64,000 bases of DNA from the NCBI GenBank assembly GCA_963850995.1, contig CAWKNQ010000014.1, positions 62,001 through 126,000 on the forward strand, in the 5' to 3' direction. The stretch is from Gaiellasilicea sp963850995. Lineage in GTDB: Bacteria > Actinomycetota > Thermoleophilia > Gaiellales > Gaiellaceae. Below the pieces are notes generated by a model. The model was given only the letters and a program-made list of their open reading frames with translations, did not search any database and had not been told where the DNA came from. The position numbers and the translations under genes are program-made. Shown here in pieces: positions 26,030 to 34,905 of this stretch. The first letter of the stretch is position 1; each line of letters starts with the position of its first letter.

Positions 26030-27066
26030 CGAGGCTGTCGGTGCTGGACGTCTCGGTCGCGGAGGGGAACGCCGGCAGCTCGACCGTGCTCGGTGACGAT
26101 CGCGCTCTCCGGCCCGGCGCTCGACGCCGGTGAGCGTCGAGCTGGGCGACGGCCAACGGCACGCGCCACGCGCCGGCAGCGACTACGTCGCCGCGTCGGG
26201 GACGGTCACCTTCGCTGCGGGCGAGAGCGCCAAGACGGTCGCGATCACGATCGTCGGCGACACGAGCAACGAGGCGCAACGAGACCTTCACGGTGCGGCT
26301 CAGCAACGCGGCCGGCGCCGCATCGTCGACCGCGCATCGGCGACGGTCACGATCCTGAACGACGACGCGCCGCCGAGCATCACCGTCGCTGCGACGGATG
26401 CGTCCGGCAGCGAGACGGCGGGAACACGATCACGTTCACGGTCACGCGGTCCGGCAGCAGCGCGGCCGCGCTCACGTTGAGCCTCCAGTGGACCGGCTCG
26501 GCGGTGTTCGGCGTCGACTATACGGTGACGCCGTCCGCCGGCACGCTCGCCGCGAACGGGTCGACGCTCACCCTGGCCGTCGGCCAGACCTCGGTGACGT
26601 TGACGGTGACGGTCGTCGACGACGCGATCGTCGAGGCGGCCGAGTCGGTCGTGCTCACCGTCCTGGCGGCCGCCGGCTACAGCGTCGGGTCGCCTGCGGC
26701 CGGCACCGCGTCGATCGCCGACAACGACGTGGCGCAACTGTCGATCGACGACCTGACCGTCATCGAGGCGAACAACGGCACGACCACGGTGACAATGACC
26801 GTGCGGCTGTCGGCCCCCGCGGCGGGCGCGGTGACGGTGACCGCCTCGACGGTGGCCGGGTCGGCGCTCGCCGGCAGCGACTTCCAGGCGAAGACCGGCG
26901 ACGGTCACGTTCGCCGCCGGCGCGACGACCGCGAGCGTTTCACGGTCAACATCGTCAACAACCGCACCGCGGAGCCGACCGAGACGTTCACAGTCGTGCT
27001 CTCGGCGCCGTCGGCGCGACGATCGCCGACGGAACGGCGCGTCGTCACGATTCTCGACAACGACGG
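26030..27066 (+). repeat. Three tandem Calx-beta domains
   Basis: Units at about 26036-26370, 26376-26735 and 26740-27066 each start with an S-V-x-E-x-(N/G)-like strand (LDVSVAEGNAGS, VAATDASGSETG, DDLTVIEANNGT). Each then has a G(S/V)DY-like turn (SDYVAASGTVTFAAGE; VDYTVTPSAGTL; SDFQAKTG), an E-(T/S)-(F/V)-x-(V/L) strand and a closing (I/V)xxD(D/N)D (TILNDD, SIADNDV, TILDNDG). This is the Calx-beta pattern of calcium-binding extracellular proteins. The second unit reads almost without a frame break. Confidence 0.75.
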
Positions 27067-27092
27067 CGCGCTCACGGCGTCCTCGGCGCCCG

Positions 27093-27410
27093 ACGACGGC
27101 GTCGCTGCCGAGCTGACCGCGGGTGAGCTCGACGACGCCGTCGCCCGTGCGTCCGCCGAGTGGCTCGCGGCGGAGCCGGGCGCGGATCTCTCGTCGATCA
27201 GGGTTTCGATCGGCGACCTGCCGGGCCTCATGCTCGCGCAGACCTACGGATCTTCGATCGTCGGTCGACGCAACCGCTGCGGGCTGGGGCTGGGCGCGGA
27301 TGGATCTGGTCTCCGTCCTTCGGCACGAGATCGGCCACGTGCTCGGCCTCGAGCACGCGGACGAGGGCCTGATGGCGGCGACGCTCGAGCGGGGGAGAGG
27401 CGGTCGCTCG
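27093..27410 (+). other. C-terminal matrixin-like zinc protease motif of the giant protein
   Basis: HEIGHVLGLEH at 27324-27356 fits HExxHxxGxxH, the zinc site of metzincin/matrixin proteases: three His bind zinc and Glu is the general base. It follows a segment with VSIGDLPGLMLAQT and DATAAGWGWA, which resembles the region before the zinc site in large secreted proteins of this type. A Met (GLMAATL) lies eight residues after the last His and might be the Met-turn. Frame changes flank the motif (near 27268 and 27395) but do not hit it. Protease activity is predicted, not shown. Confidence 0.65.
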
Positions 27411-27513
27411 CGCCGCGTGGATCCAGCCTCGGCCCGGGAGCGGAACGCGGTCTCGGCCGAGAGCATCGAGGGTTTGCGGCCTCGACAAAGGTCAGTACTC
27501 GCGCACGCCGTCG

Positions 27514-27519
27514 TACCCT
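27514..27519 (+). promoter_or_regulatory. -10-like hexamer for metK (leaderless)
   Basis: TACCCT ends 8 nt before the metK ATG at 27528, so transcription would begin at or next to the start codon. No Shine-Dalgarno sequence is present. Confidence 0.45.
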
Positions 27520-27527
27520 GCGCAGCC

Positions 27528-28771
<1,244 letters not shown>

Positions 28772-28775
<4 letters not shown>

Positions 28776-29626
28776 ACCGGGGAGACGCTCAGCCGGCGGC
28801 GCGTCGCGCGTGCCGCGTCCGGGCGCTCGGGCGGTTCAGGCTCCGCGGCTCCGCGGTCGAGCCGCGCGGGCACGACGAGCGGCACGTCGCCCGACGGGCT
28901 CCGCGTGACGGTGACCGGGTGACCGAAGACGCTGCCGAGCAGGTCCTCGCGCAGCACCGCCCAGGGCGAGCCGAGCCCGGCGATCCGGCCCCCGTCGAGA
29001 AGCGCGATTCGGTCGGCGTAGGCCGCGGCGAGATTGAGGTCGTGCAGGACGGCGACGACCGCGCCGCCGGAGTCGGCGAAGGAGCGGGCGACCGTCATCG
29101 CCCGCTCCTGATGGCGGATGTCGAGCGCTGCAGTGGGCTCGTCCAGCAGCAGGATCGGCGCTTCCTGCGCGAGCACGCGCGCGAGCGTCGTCCGGCTTCG
29201 CTCCCCGCCGGAGAGTGTGGGGAACGTCCGTACCTCGAGCTCCTGCACTTCGGTCCACCGCATCGCGCTCTCGACCGCCTCGCCGTCGCGCTCGGCGCCC
29301 GCGCCGCGATGGGGATGGCGTCCCATCTCGACGACCTCGCGGACCGTGAACGCGAACTGCAGCACGGTCTCCTGCGGCATGACCGCACGGAGCCGAGCCC
29401 GTTCACCGTGCCCGAGCCTCGCGAGCGGCCGGCCGCAGAGCTCGACAGCGCCTCGGGTCGGGTCGAGCTCGCCGGCGAGGAGGCGGAGCAAGGTCGACTT
29501 GCCGGCGCCGTTCGGCCCGGTCAGCGCGAGCACCTCCCCGACGGCGAGTTCGACGTCGATGCCGTCGACGAGCCTTGTGCCGTCGACCTCGAAAACGAGC
29601 CCGTCACCGCGCAGGACGCTGCTCAT
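28772..29626 (-). CDS. hmuV: Haem ABC transporter ATP-binding protein
   Basis: The ATPase powers haem import through HmuU. Visible motifs, in order: Walker A GPNGAGKST, a Q-loop region (MPQETVLQF), signature LSGGERSR, Walker B ILLLDEPTAALD and the H-loop HDLN. The chosen ATG (29626) gives 284 residues, overlaps the hmuU stop as ATGA, and starts directly at the ABC fold; the frame is open further upstream but that is shadow sequence. It is the last gene of the DUF3386-hmuT-hmuU-hmuV operon. The C-terminal ~30 residues are an Arg/Pro/Glu-rich tail. The stop is shared with metK through CTAG. Confidence 0.9.
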
Positions 29627-30690
29627 CCCCAGCCTCCGTGCGCCCGGCGCGTTCGCCAGAGGAGCCAGAGGAAGAACGGGCCGCCCGTGAGCGACGTGAT
29701 CACGCCGAGCGGGAGCTCGACCGGGGCGGCGACGGTCCGGGCCGCGACGTCGGCGAAGACGACGAGAGCCGCGCCGGCCAGCGCGCTCGCCGGCACGACG
29801 ATCCGGTGCGCCGGCCCCGCGGCCAGCCGCACGAGATGCGGCACGACGAGCCCCACGAAGGCGACGACTCCGGCTGCGGCCACGGCGGCAGCCGTCGCGA
29901 GCGCGACGCCGAGCACGAGCATGATGCGCGTGCGCTCGGTGTCGACGCCGAGGTTCCGGGCTTCGCGCTCGCCGAGCGCCATCAGGTCGAGCTCCCGCGC
30001 GCGCGCCCACGCGACGGCGACCCCGACGAGGACGAAGGGCGCGGTCGCACCGACCAACGGCCACGTCGCTCCGCCGAGGCTCCCGAGCGACCAGAAGACG
30101 ACGTCTCGGAGCTCCGCGTCGTCCGCCCGCGCGAGCAGGAGGCCGATCGCGGCGCCAACGATTGCCGTCACCGCAACTCCGGTCAGGATCAGCGTCACGG
30201 TCTCGGTGCGGCCCTCGTAGCGTGCGAGCGAGTAGACGAGGAGCGCCGCCAGGACGCCGCCCACGAAGGCCGAGAGCTGGAGCCCGCCCGGGACGACCGC
30301 CGTCAGCCCGAGCACGATTGCCGCGACGGCGCCGAGCGAGGCTCCGCTCGCGACCCCGATCAGGCCGGGGTCGGCGAGTGGGTTCCGGAAGACGCCCTGG
30401 AGCGCCGCGCCGGCGGCGGCCAGCGCGCCGCCGACGAGTGCGCCGAGGAGCACACGCGGCAGCCGGATCACCCACAGGATCGCGTCGTCCTGCGGATCGA
30501 CGGCGGCGCCGGTGTCGAGGCCGAGGTGACGGAGGACGATCGCGATCGCGTCCTCCGGCGCGATCGCGACCGCTCCGACACCGACTCCGACGAGCAGCGA
30601 TGCTGCCGCGAGGCCGATCAGCGCGACGACGAGCGCGAACGGCCGGATGAGCCGGCCGGGTGCGGCGCGGTGCGCGACCGCCTCGACCAT
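29623..30690 (-). CDS. hmuU: Haem/iron ABC transporter permease (FecCD/BtuC family)
   Basis: The 355-residue membrane protein is very hydrophobic, with about nine or ten membrane segments (VVALIGLAAASLLVGVGVGAVA near the N terminus). It shows FecCD-family motifs: RLPRVLLGALVGGALAAAGAALQGVFRNPLADPG (in pieces) and VGLVVPHLVRLAAGP before the last helices. It forms the import channel with HmuV and receives substrate from HmuT. It starts at an ATG 4 nt after the hmuT stop and overlaps hmuV by 4 nt. The substrate is assigned as haem from the HmuT neighbour; ferric siderophore or cobalamin are less likely alternatives. Confidence 0.88.
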   Translation of the reverse strand: MVEAVAHRAAPGRLIRPFALVVALIGLAAASLLVGVGVGAVAIAPEDAIAIVLRHLGLDTGAAVDPQDDAILWVIRLPRVLLGALVGGALAAAGAALQGVFRNPLADPGLIGVASGASLGAVAAIVLGLTAVVPGGLQLSAFVGGVLAALLVYSLARYEGRTETVTLILTGVAVTAIVGAAIGLLLARADDAELRDVVFWSLGSLGGATWPLVGATAPFVLVGVAVAWARARELDLMALGEREARNLGVDTERTRIMLVLGVALATAAAVAAAGVVAFVGLVVPHLVRLAAGPAHRIVVPASALAGAALVVFADVAARTVAAPVELPLGVITSLTGGPFFLWLLWRTRRAHGGWG

Positions 30691-30694
30691 CCCG

Positions 30695-31651
30695 CTAGAC
30701 GAGCTCGGGGTGCAGGCCGCGGACGAGCTGCCGCAGCGCCGAGCCCGTGCGCGGCCCGAGGCCGAGCAGGAGCGCGTCGTCGTAGTCGAGCACCCTCCGG
30801 TTGCGTCCGGCGGGTGTTTGCGCGACGCCTGGGATCCGGAGCAGGCCTTCGATCCCGCCGACGGACTGGAGCCCGGCGCTCGGGACGAGGATCACGTCTG
30901 GGCGCGCCGCGACGAGCGACTCGGCCGTGATCGGGCGATATCCCTCGATCCCGAGCTCGGAGCCGGCGTCGATGCCGCCCGCGGTCTTGATCATCGTGTC
31001 GGCGCGGGTGTTCTTGCCGCCGATCATCTGCACGGGCGCGCCGCGGAGGTACAGGAACGCGACGCGGGGCCGCCCCGTCGTCCGGCTCGCCTCGCGCCTC
31101 GCGGTCGTGATCTGCCCCTCGACCTGACGGGCGAGCTTGTCGCCGCGCTTGGGGACGCCGAGGGCGGTGCCGAGCAGGCGCAGCTTCCGTGCCGCCGCGT
31201 TCAGCGTGACGATCTCCGGGATGATCAGGACCGGCACGCCGGCGGCGCGGATCTGCTCGATCACGGTGGGCGGGCCGGCTTCGGTCGAGCCGATCACCAC
31301 CGTCGGGCGCAGCGAGAGGATCCCCTCGGCCGAGAGGGTCCGCTGGTAGCCGATCTTCGGCAGGCCGTCGACGGTCCGCTTCGGATAGAGCGCGCTCGTG
31401 TCGACGCCCACGACGCGGCTCGTGAGGCCGAGCGTGAAGATCGTCTCGGCGATGTCGCCGTTCAGCGGCACGATCCGGCTGGTGTTCCGGATCACGACGG
31501 TCTTGCCGTTGACGTCCTGAACGCGGGTCGGGAGGACCGGGGCGGACTCCACGGGCGCCGGCTTGGCGTCGGTGCGCGCGCCCGCTCCGCCGGCACCGGC
31601 CAGCGCGAGCGCGATCAGCGAGGCGACCGTGCACAGCAGCCGGGTCTTCAC
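30695..31651 (-). CDS. hmuT: Haemin-binding substrate protein HmuT
   Basis: A 318-residue exported binding protein. The signal peptide (MKTRLL..., hydrophobic LIALALAGAGGAGA) lacks a clear lipobox Cys. The mature part begins with an N-terminal lobe typical of class III binding proteins: RIVPLNGDIAETIFTLGL, VGVDTSALYP and ILSLRPTVVIGSTEAGPP. This pattern matches the haemin-binding HmuT group better than siderophore binders. Its ATG overlaps the stop of the DUF3386-like gene as ATGA. It would capture haem outside the membrane and hand it to HmuUV. Confidence 0.87.
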   Translation of the reverse strand: MKTRLLCTVASLIALALAGAGGAGARTDAKPAPVESAPVLPTRVQDVNGKTVVIRNTSRIVPLNGDIAETIFTLGLTSRVVGVDTSALYPKRTVDGLPKIGYQRTLSAEGILSLRPTVVIGSTEAGPPTVIEQIRAAGVPVLIIPEIVTLNAAARKLRLLGTALGVPKRGDKLARQVEGQITTARREASRTTGRPRVAFLYLRGAPVQMIGGKNTRADTMIKTAGGIDAGSELGIEGYRPITAESLVAARPDVILVPSAGLQSVGGIEGLLRIPGVAQTPAGRNRRVLDYDDALLLGLGPRTGSALRQLVRGLHPELV

Positions 31652-32289
31652 GACGTCACCGCCACGGGGATCGGAGCGTGGTCGGAGAGGACGAGCCGCC
31701 GGACGCTGATCCCCTCGCCGTCGGCTCGGACGACCGTCCGGCTGGACGGGACGAGCACGCCGTCGAGGTCTGCGTACGTGTCCGTGTAGGCCTCGCTTGC
31801 GGCAAGCGCGCCGTCTGCGTCCCAGAACGCGACGGAGAACGTCGTCGGGACGGAGGTGCCGTCACCCGCCGGCGTGCGGCCCTGGACGATGATCGTGAAC
31901 GTGGAGCCGTGCGCCGTGCGCGTGACCGCCGCGATCTGGCCGCCGCCGACGACGTACGACGACTGCATCGCGTCGTCGAGCTCGATCCGGCTGCCGAGCG
32001 CGTGCGCGTCGTCGGTCACCCGCTTCTCGATCGCGCCGTCGCCCTCCTCGTACGGGCGCGGGGAGCGGTGCGCGATCAGCGACCGGAGCTGGCGCTCGGC
32101 CCAGTCGTCGAGCTCGCTCGTCTCGACGGCGTTCTCCTCCCCAGGGCGAACGGCGACCGCTCCCTCGCCCGTCCCGTCGGGTGTCTCCCAGCCGGCGCGG
32201 GCGGTGAACCCGTCGAATCCGCGCGGGAAGCGGTATCCCCGCTCGTGTGCCTCGCGCAGGAGCGCGTCGGCGCTCGTCGGTGCAGCCAT
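31648..32289 (-). CDS. DUF3386-like protein, first gene of the haem operon
   Basis: A 213-residue protein without signal peptide or membrane segment. The N terminus (ADALLREAHERGYRFPRGFDGFTA) and the C-terminal half (TTFSVAFWDADG, YTDTYADLDGVLVPSSRTVV) resemble DUF3386 proteins; I know no established function. It heads the operon, with an AGGAGG Shine-Dalgarno (complement of 32295-32300) 5 nt before ATG, and overlaps hmuT by 4 nt. The tight coupling suggests a job in haem handling, such as cytosolic haem binding or breakdown; that is inference. The family call rests on pattern memory, without a search. Confidence 0.6.
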   Translation of the reverse strand: MAAPTSADALLREAHERGYRFPRGFDGFTARAGWETPDGTGEGAVAVRPGEENAVETSELDDWAERQLRSLIAHRSPRPYEEGDGAIEKRVTDDAHALGSRIELDDAMQSSYVVGGGQIAAVTRTAHGSTFTIIVQGRTPAGDGTSVPTTFSVAFWDADGALAASEAYTDTYADLDGVLVPSSRTVVRADGEGISVRRLVLSDHAPIPVAVTS

Positions 32290-32310
32290 CAGAGCCTCCT
32301 TACATCGAAT

Positions 32311-32326
32311 GTCAGGTTGACCTTAC
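32311..32326. promoter_or_regulatory. Operator-like dyad between the haem operon and the GMC gene
   Basis: GTCAGGTTGACCTTAC matches its own reverse complement at 12 of 16 positions, with AGGT/ACCT cores like the half-sites of DtxR/IdeR-type iron operators. It lies about 22 bp upstream of the DUF3386 start codon, where it would cover that promoter. It runs into CTTACAAGAGA (32322-32332), which also occurs in the leader of the giant gene. A DtxR-family regulator is encoded at 34175-34864. Confidence 0.45.
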
Positions 32327-32363
32327 AAGAGACTGAAGGCACACCGGACAGTTCGTTGCCGCA

Positions 32364-32369
32364 TAGGGT
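32364..32369 (+). promoter_or_regulatory. -10-like hexamer for the GMC gene (leaderless)
   Basis: TAGGGT ends 6 nt before the GTG at 32376; no Shine-Dalgarno is present. Confidence 0.4.
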
Positions 32370-32375
32370 CGCGAG

Positions 32376-34178
32376 GTGCGCTCGCTCGACGCGATCTGCG
32401 AGACGTTCGCGCCCGGCGCCGTCGAGCAGGGCGTCCCGGACGCCGTCCTCGACGCAATCGAGCACGACCTGACCGCCCGGGAGCGGCAGCGGCTGTTGCT
32501 GCTCCTGCGCACCTGGCTGCCCGGCTACTCGCGTCTCTCTCGAGAACGGCGCGAGGCGGTGCTGCGCAGCTGGCGCGACAGCCCCGTGCCGCAGATGCGG
32601 ACGGGCTTCCAGGCCTTGCGCAAGGCGGCGCTCGCTTTCGCGTACATGCTCCCGGGCCGGTGGGAGGAGATCGGCTACCCCGGCCCGCGCGGGCCGCTGA
32701 AGGATGCGCCCGCACCGCGGCTCGAACCGATCCACGCTCGCGGGGAGCTCGAGCTCGAGTGCGACGTCTGCGTCGTCGGCTCCGGCGCGGGGGGCGCTGT
32801 CGCGGCCTCCGTGCTCGCCTCGGCCGGGCTCGACGTCGTCGTGCTCGAGGCGGGCGGGTACTGGTCCGAGCGGGACTTCGACGGTGCAGAGCGATCCGCC
32901 TTTCGGCGGCTCTACCGCGGCGGCGGCGCGTCGGCGACCGACGACCAGGGCGTCGGCCTGATCGCGGGCACCTGCCTCGGCGGCGGCACCGTCGTCAACT
33001 ACACGACCTCGTTTCGGACTCCCGACGACGTGCTGGAGGAGTGGAAGGGCCTGGGGTTCCCGTCCGCGGAGCTCGGCTCGAGCCTCGACGCGGTCTGCGA
33101 GCGGCTCGGCGTGAACACGGAGCACAACCGGCCTTCGAGCAGGGAAGAGGCGATGCGGCGCGGCCTCGAAGCGCTCGGCTGGCACGTCGACGCGATGCCT
33201 CGGAACGTGCTGGGTTGCGAGCAGGGAGTGGTCTGCGGCTCCTGCGGTTACGGCTGCCCGCTCGGCGCGAAGCAGTCGACGCTGCGAACGTGGCTCGAGG
33301 ACGCAGCGGCCGCCGGTGCGCGGATCGTCGTCGGCGCAAGGGCGTGGCGCGTGTACGTCCAGCACGGAGTGGCGGCCGGCGTCGACGCCGGGCAGGTGCG
33401 GGTTCGCTCCCGGGCGGTCGTCGTGGCCGCGGGCGCGATCGAGACGCCGGCGCTCCTGCTCCGTTCGGGCCTGCGCAACCCGAACGTCGGCGGCGCTCTC
33501 CGCCTCCACCCCGCGACTGCGGTGTTCGGGATCCTCGACGAGGAGGTCCGGCCGTGGGAGGGGACGCTGCAGGCGCTCTACTCCGACCACTTCCGGGAGC
33601 TCGACGACGGGTACGGGATCAAGTACGAGACGATCCCCGTCCACCCGGCCTTCCTCGCCTCGGCGGTGCCTTGGGAGAGCGCAACGGAGAACGCGCGGCT
33701 GATGTCCTCCCTCCCTCGGCTGGCGATGGTCGGTGTCCTCCCGCGCGACCGGGGTGCGGGGCGGGTCCGGATCGGCCGCAACGGCGAGGCGATCGTCACC
33801 TACCGGCTCGCGGACCGCGACGCGCGGCGCCTCGCGACCGGCATCGACGGCGCGGGGCGAATCCTGGAGGCTGCCGGGGCACGCGAGATCTTCACGGCGC
33901 ACGCGCGGCTACAGCGCTTCGACGGCGGCTTCCCTCCAGACGCGTTCCGCTTCGGGCCGGCGCGGGGCGCGCTCTACTCGTTCCACATCATGGGCTCCGC
34001 CCGCATGGGCGGCTCGGCGACGATGTCGGCCGCAGGTCCGACCGGCGAGACGTGGGACGTGCGGAACCTCGTCGTTGCCGACGGCTCCACCTTCCCGACC
34101 GCCTCGGGCGTCAACCCGATGATCACGATCGAGGCGATCGCCCACCTGAACGCGACGCGGCTGGCGCAGCGGCTCTAG
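32376..34178 (+). CDS. GMC-family FAD oxidoreductase (long-chain alcohol oxidase-like)
   Basis: A 600-residue flavoprotein. Residues 1-~110 are a helical N-terminal part like that of fatty-alcohol oxidases. The FAD-binding fold follows (CVVGSGAGGAVAASVLASAG, then VVLEAGG). Then come GTCLGGGTVVNYTTSFRTP, a Cys-rich CGSCGYGCPLGAKQST and the C-terminal GMC signature with the active-site region FHIMGSARMGG and TASGVNPMITIEAIA. Such enzymes oxidise alcohols, often long-chain, and pass electrons to oxygen or an acceptor; the actual substrate cannot be told. It diverges from the haem operon across the putative operator and converges on the DtxR-type gene, sharing the stop CTAG at 34175-34178. Confidence 0.85.
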   Translation: MRSLDAICETFAPGAVEQGVPDAVLDAIEHDLTARERQRLLLLLRTWLPGYSRLSRERREAVLRSWRDSPVPQMRTGFQALRKAALAFAYMLPGRWEEIGYPGPRGPLKDAPAPRLEPIHARGELELECDVCVVGSGAGGAVAASVLASAGLDVVVLEAGGYWSERDFDGAERSAFRRLYRGGGASATDDQGVGLIAGTCLGGGTVVNYTTSFRTPDDVLEEWKGLGFPSAELGSSLDAVCERLGVNTEHNRPSSREEAMRRGLEALGWHVDAMPRNVLGCEQGVVCGSCGYGCPLGAKQSTLRTWLEDAAAAGARIVVGARAWRVYVQHGVAAGVDAGQVRVRSRAVVVAAGAIETPALLLRSGLRNPNVGGALRLHPATAVFGILDEEVRPWEGTLQALYSDHFRELDDGYGIKYETIPVHPAFLASAVPWESATENARLMSSLPRLAMVGVLPRDRGAGRVRIGRNGEAIVTYRLADRDARRLATGIDGAGRILEAAGAREIFTAHARLQRFDGGFPPDAFRFGPARGALYSFHIMGSARMGGSATMSAAGPTGETWDVRNLVVADGSTFPTASGVNPMITIEAIAHLNATRLAQRL

Positions 34179-34864
34179 GAGGGGCGAACGAAAAGGCCCG
34201 ACGCGGCCTTCTCGCCGATCGCGCGCTCGTCGTCGGTGCCGAGCAGCACCTTGAACTGGGCCGCGGCGGGCTGCCGCTCGCGGATCACGACGCGCGTGCC
34301 GGGCGTGAAGCCCTCGTCGTAGAACCAGTGCAGGAGCTCGCCGTCGTGCTCGGCGAGGCGGACGATCTCAGCCTCGCGGCCCGTCTCGAGATCGGCCAGC
34401 GCCGCCAGCTCCTTGTTCTCGGCCTGCTCGAACTTGGGGTCGACAGGCCAGCCGTGCGGGCAGCGGTCGGGGTTGCCGAGGCGCACCTCGATCCGCTCGA
34501 CCATGTCGTCGGAGAAGGTGTCGCCGAGCTCGTCGGCGTGGATATGCGCCTCGCCGGCGGAGTAGCCCATGAAGTCGGTCAGGAGCCGCTCGATGATCCG
34601 GTGCTTGCGGACGACCCGCTCGGCGCGCTCGATGCCCGTCTCGGTGAGGATCGCCTCCTTGTGCTCGCCGCGCTCGACGAGGCCCTCGGCCTCGAGCCGC
34701 TTCAGCATCTCGCTGGCGGACGCGCGCGAGACGCCGAGCATCTCAGCGACGCGGGAGGCGATCGCCGACGACGAGTTCGAGTGCGGGTCCGGCCGATACT
34801 CGCCGATCGGGAAGGCGAGGAAGTAGATGGTCTCCAGGTACTCGTCGACGGAGTGGCCGGCCAT
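34175..34864 (-). CDS. DtxR-family metal-dependent transcriptional regulator
   Basis: 229 residues in DtxR order: winged helix (DEYLETIYFL ... IASRVAEMLGVSRASASEMLKRLEAEGLVE), dimerisation/metal domain (HADELGDTFSDDMVERIEVRLGNPDRCPHGWPV) and a C-terminal SH3/FeoA-like domain (EGFTPGTRVVIRERQP). Two oddities: about 12 extra residues (FPIGEYRPDPHS) sit between helix 1 and the helix-turn-helix, and the usual E-H metal ligands appear as G-D. Family members repress iron or manganese uptake when metal-loaded, so the haem operon nearby is a natural target. A TACAGT -10-like hexamer lies 8 nt before its ATG. The stop is shared with the GMC gene. Confidence 0.85.
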   Translation of the reverse strand: MAGHSVDEYLETIYFLAFPIGEYRPDPHSNSSSAIASRVAEMLGVSRASASEMLKRLEAEGLVERGEHKEAILTETGIERAERVVRKHRIIERLLTDFMGYSAGEAHIHADELGDTFSDDMVERIEVRLGNPDRCPHGWPVDPKFEQAENKELAALADLETGREAEIVRLAEHDGELLHWFYDEGFTPGTRVVIRERQPAAAQFKVLLGTDDERAIGEKAASGLFVRPS

Positions 34865-34872
34865 CGACGAGC

Positions 34873-34878
34873 ACTGTA
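34873..34878 (-). promoter_or_regulatory. -10-like hexamer for the DtxR-type regulator (leaderless)
   Basis: TACAGT on the minus strand ends 8 nt before the ATG at 34864. It is divergent to the priA hexamer 16 bp away. Confidence 0.4.
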
Positions 34879-34893
34879 GCCCGAACCCGCAGC

Positions 34894-34899
34894 TAGCCT
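34894..34899 (+). promoter_or_regulatory. -10-like hexamer for priA (leaderless)
   Basis: TAGCCT ends 6 nt before the GTG at 34906; no Shine-Dalgarno is present. Confidence 0.4.
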
Positions 34900-34905
34900 C
34901 GGCGG

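Larger units (their letters stand above)
807..27480 (+). pseudogene. Giant secreted multidomain adhesin/RTX protein with C-terminal zincin motif (frame-broken)
   Basis: Translation pieces from all three plus frames join into one protein of roughly 8,800 residues. It starts at a TTG at 807 with a signal-like segment (basic TRLRQRQAR, then WFVAISLISFGSLYV). The order is: low-complexity tether (~1000-2345), beta-rich adhesin region (~2350-19200), RTX repeats (~19240-21660), nine DUF11-like units (~21985-25600), TPGFWK domain (~25610-26020), three Calx-beta domains (~26030-27066) and a zincin motif (27324-27356). Such proteins are exported and often bind calcium. The frame changes several dozen times, densest at about 9.8-12.4 kb and 16.3-25 kb, yet corrected motifs are intact, so this is either assembly error or a very recent pseudogene. 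The true 3' end is uncertain: frame 3 runs into metK in phase, while frame 2 gives a protease-like tail. No TolC-type or ABC exporter is seen nearby. Confidence 0.75.

Noticed and set aside
807..27480. Programmed ribosomal frameshifting as the reason for the broken giant gene
   Set aside because: Breaks are too many, occur in both directions and lack a common slippery site.
27481..27527. SAM riboswitch before metK
   Set aside because: Fewer than 50 bp are free before the start and no suitable stems are seen; a leaderless start is more likely.
29627..30475. N-terminal extension of HmuV in the open upstream frame
   Set aside because: It overlaps hmuU almost completely, is Arg/Pro-rich shadow sequence, and the ATG at 29626 starts exactly at the ABC fold.
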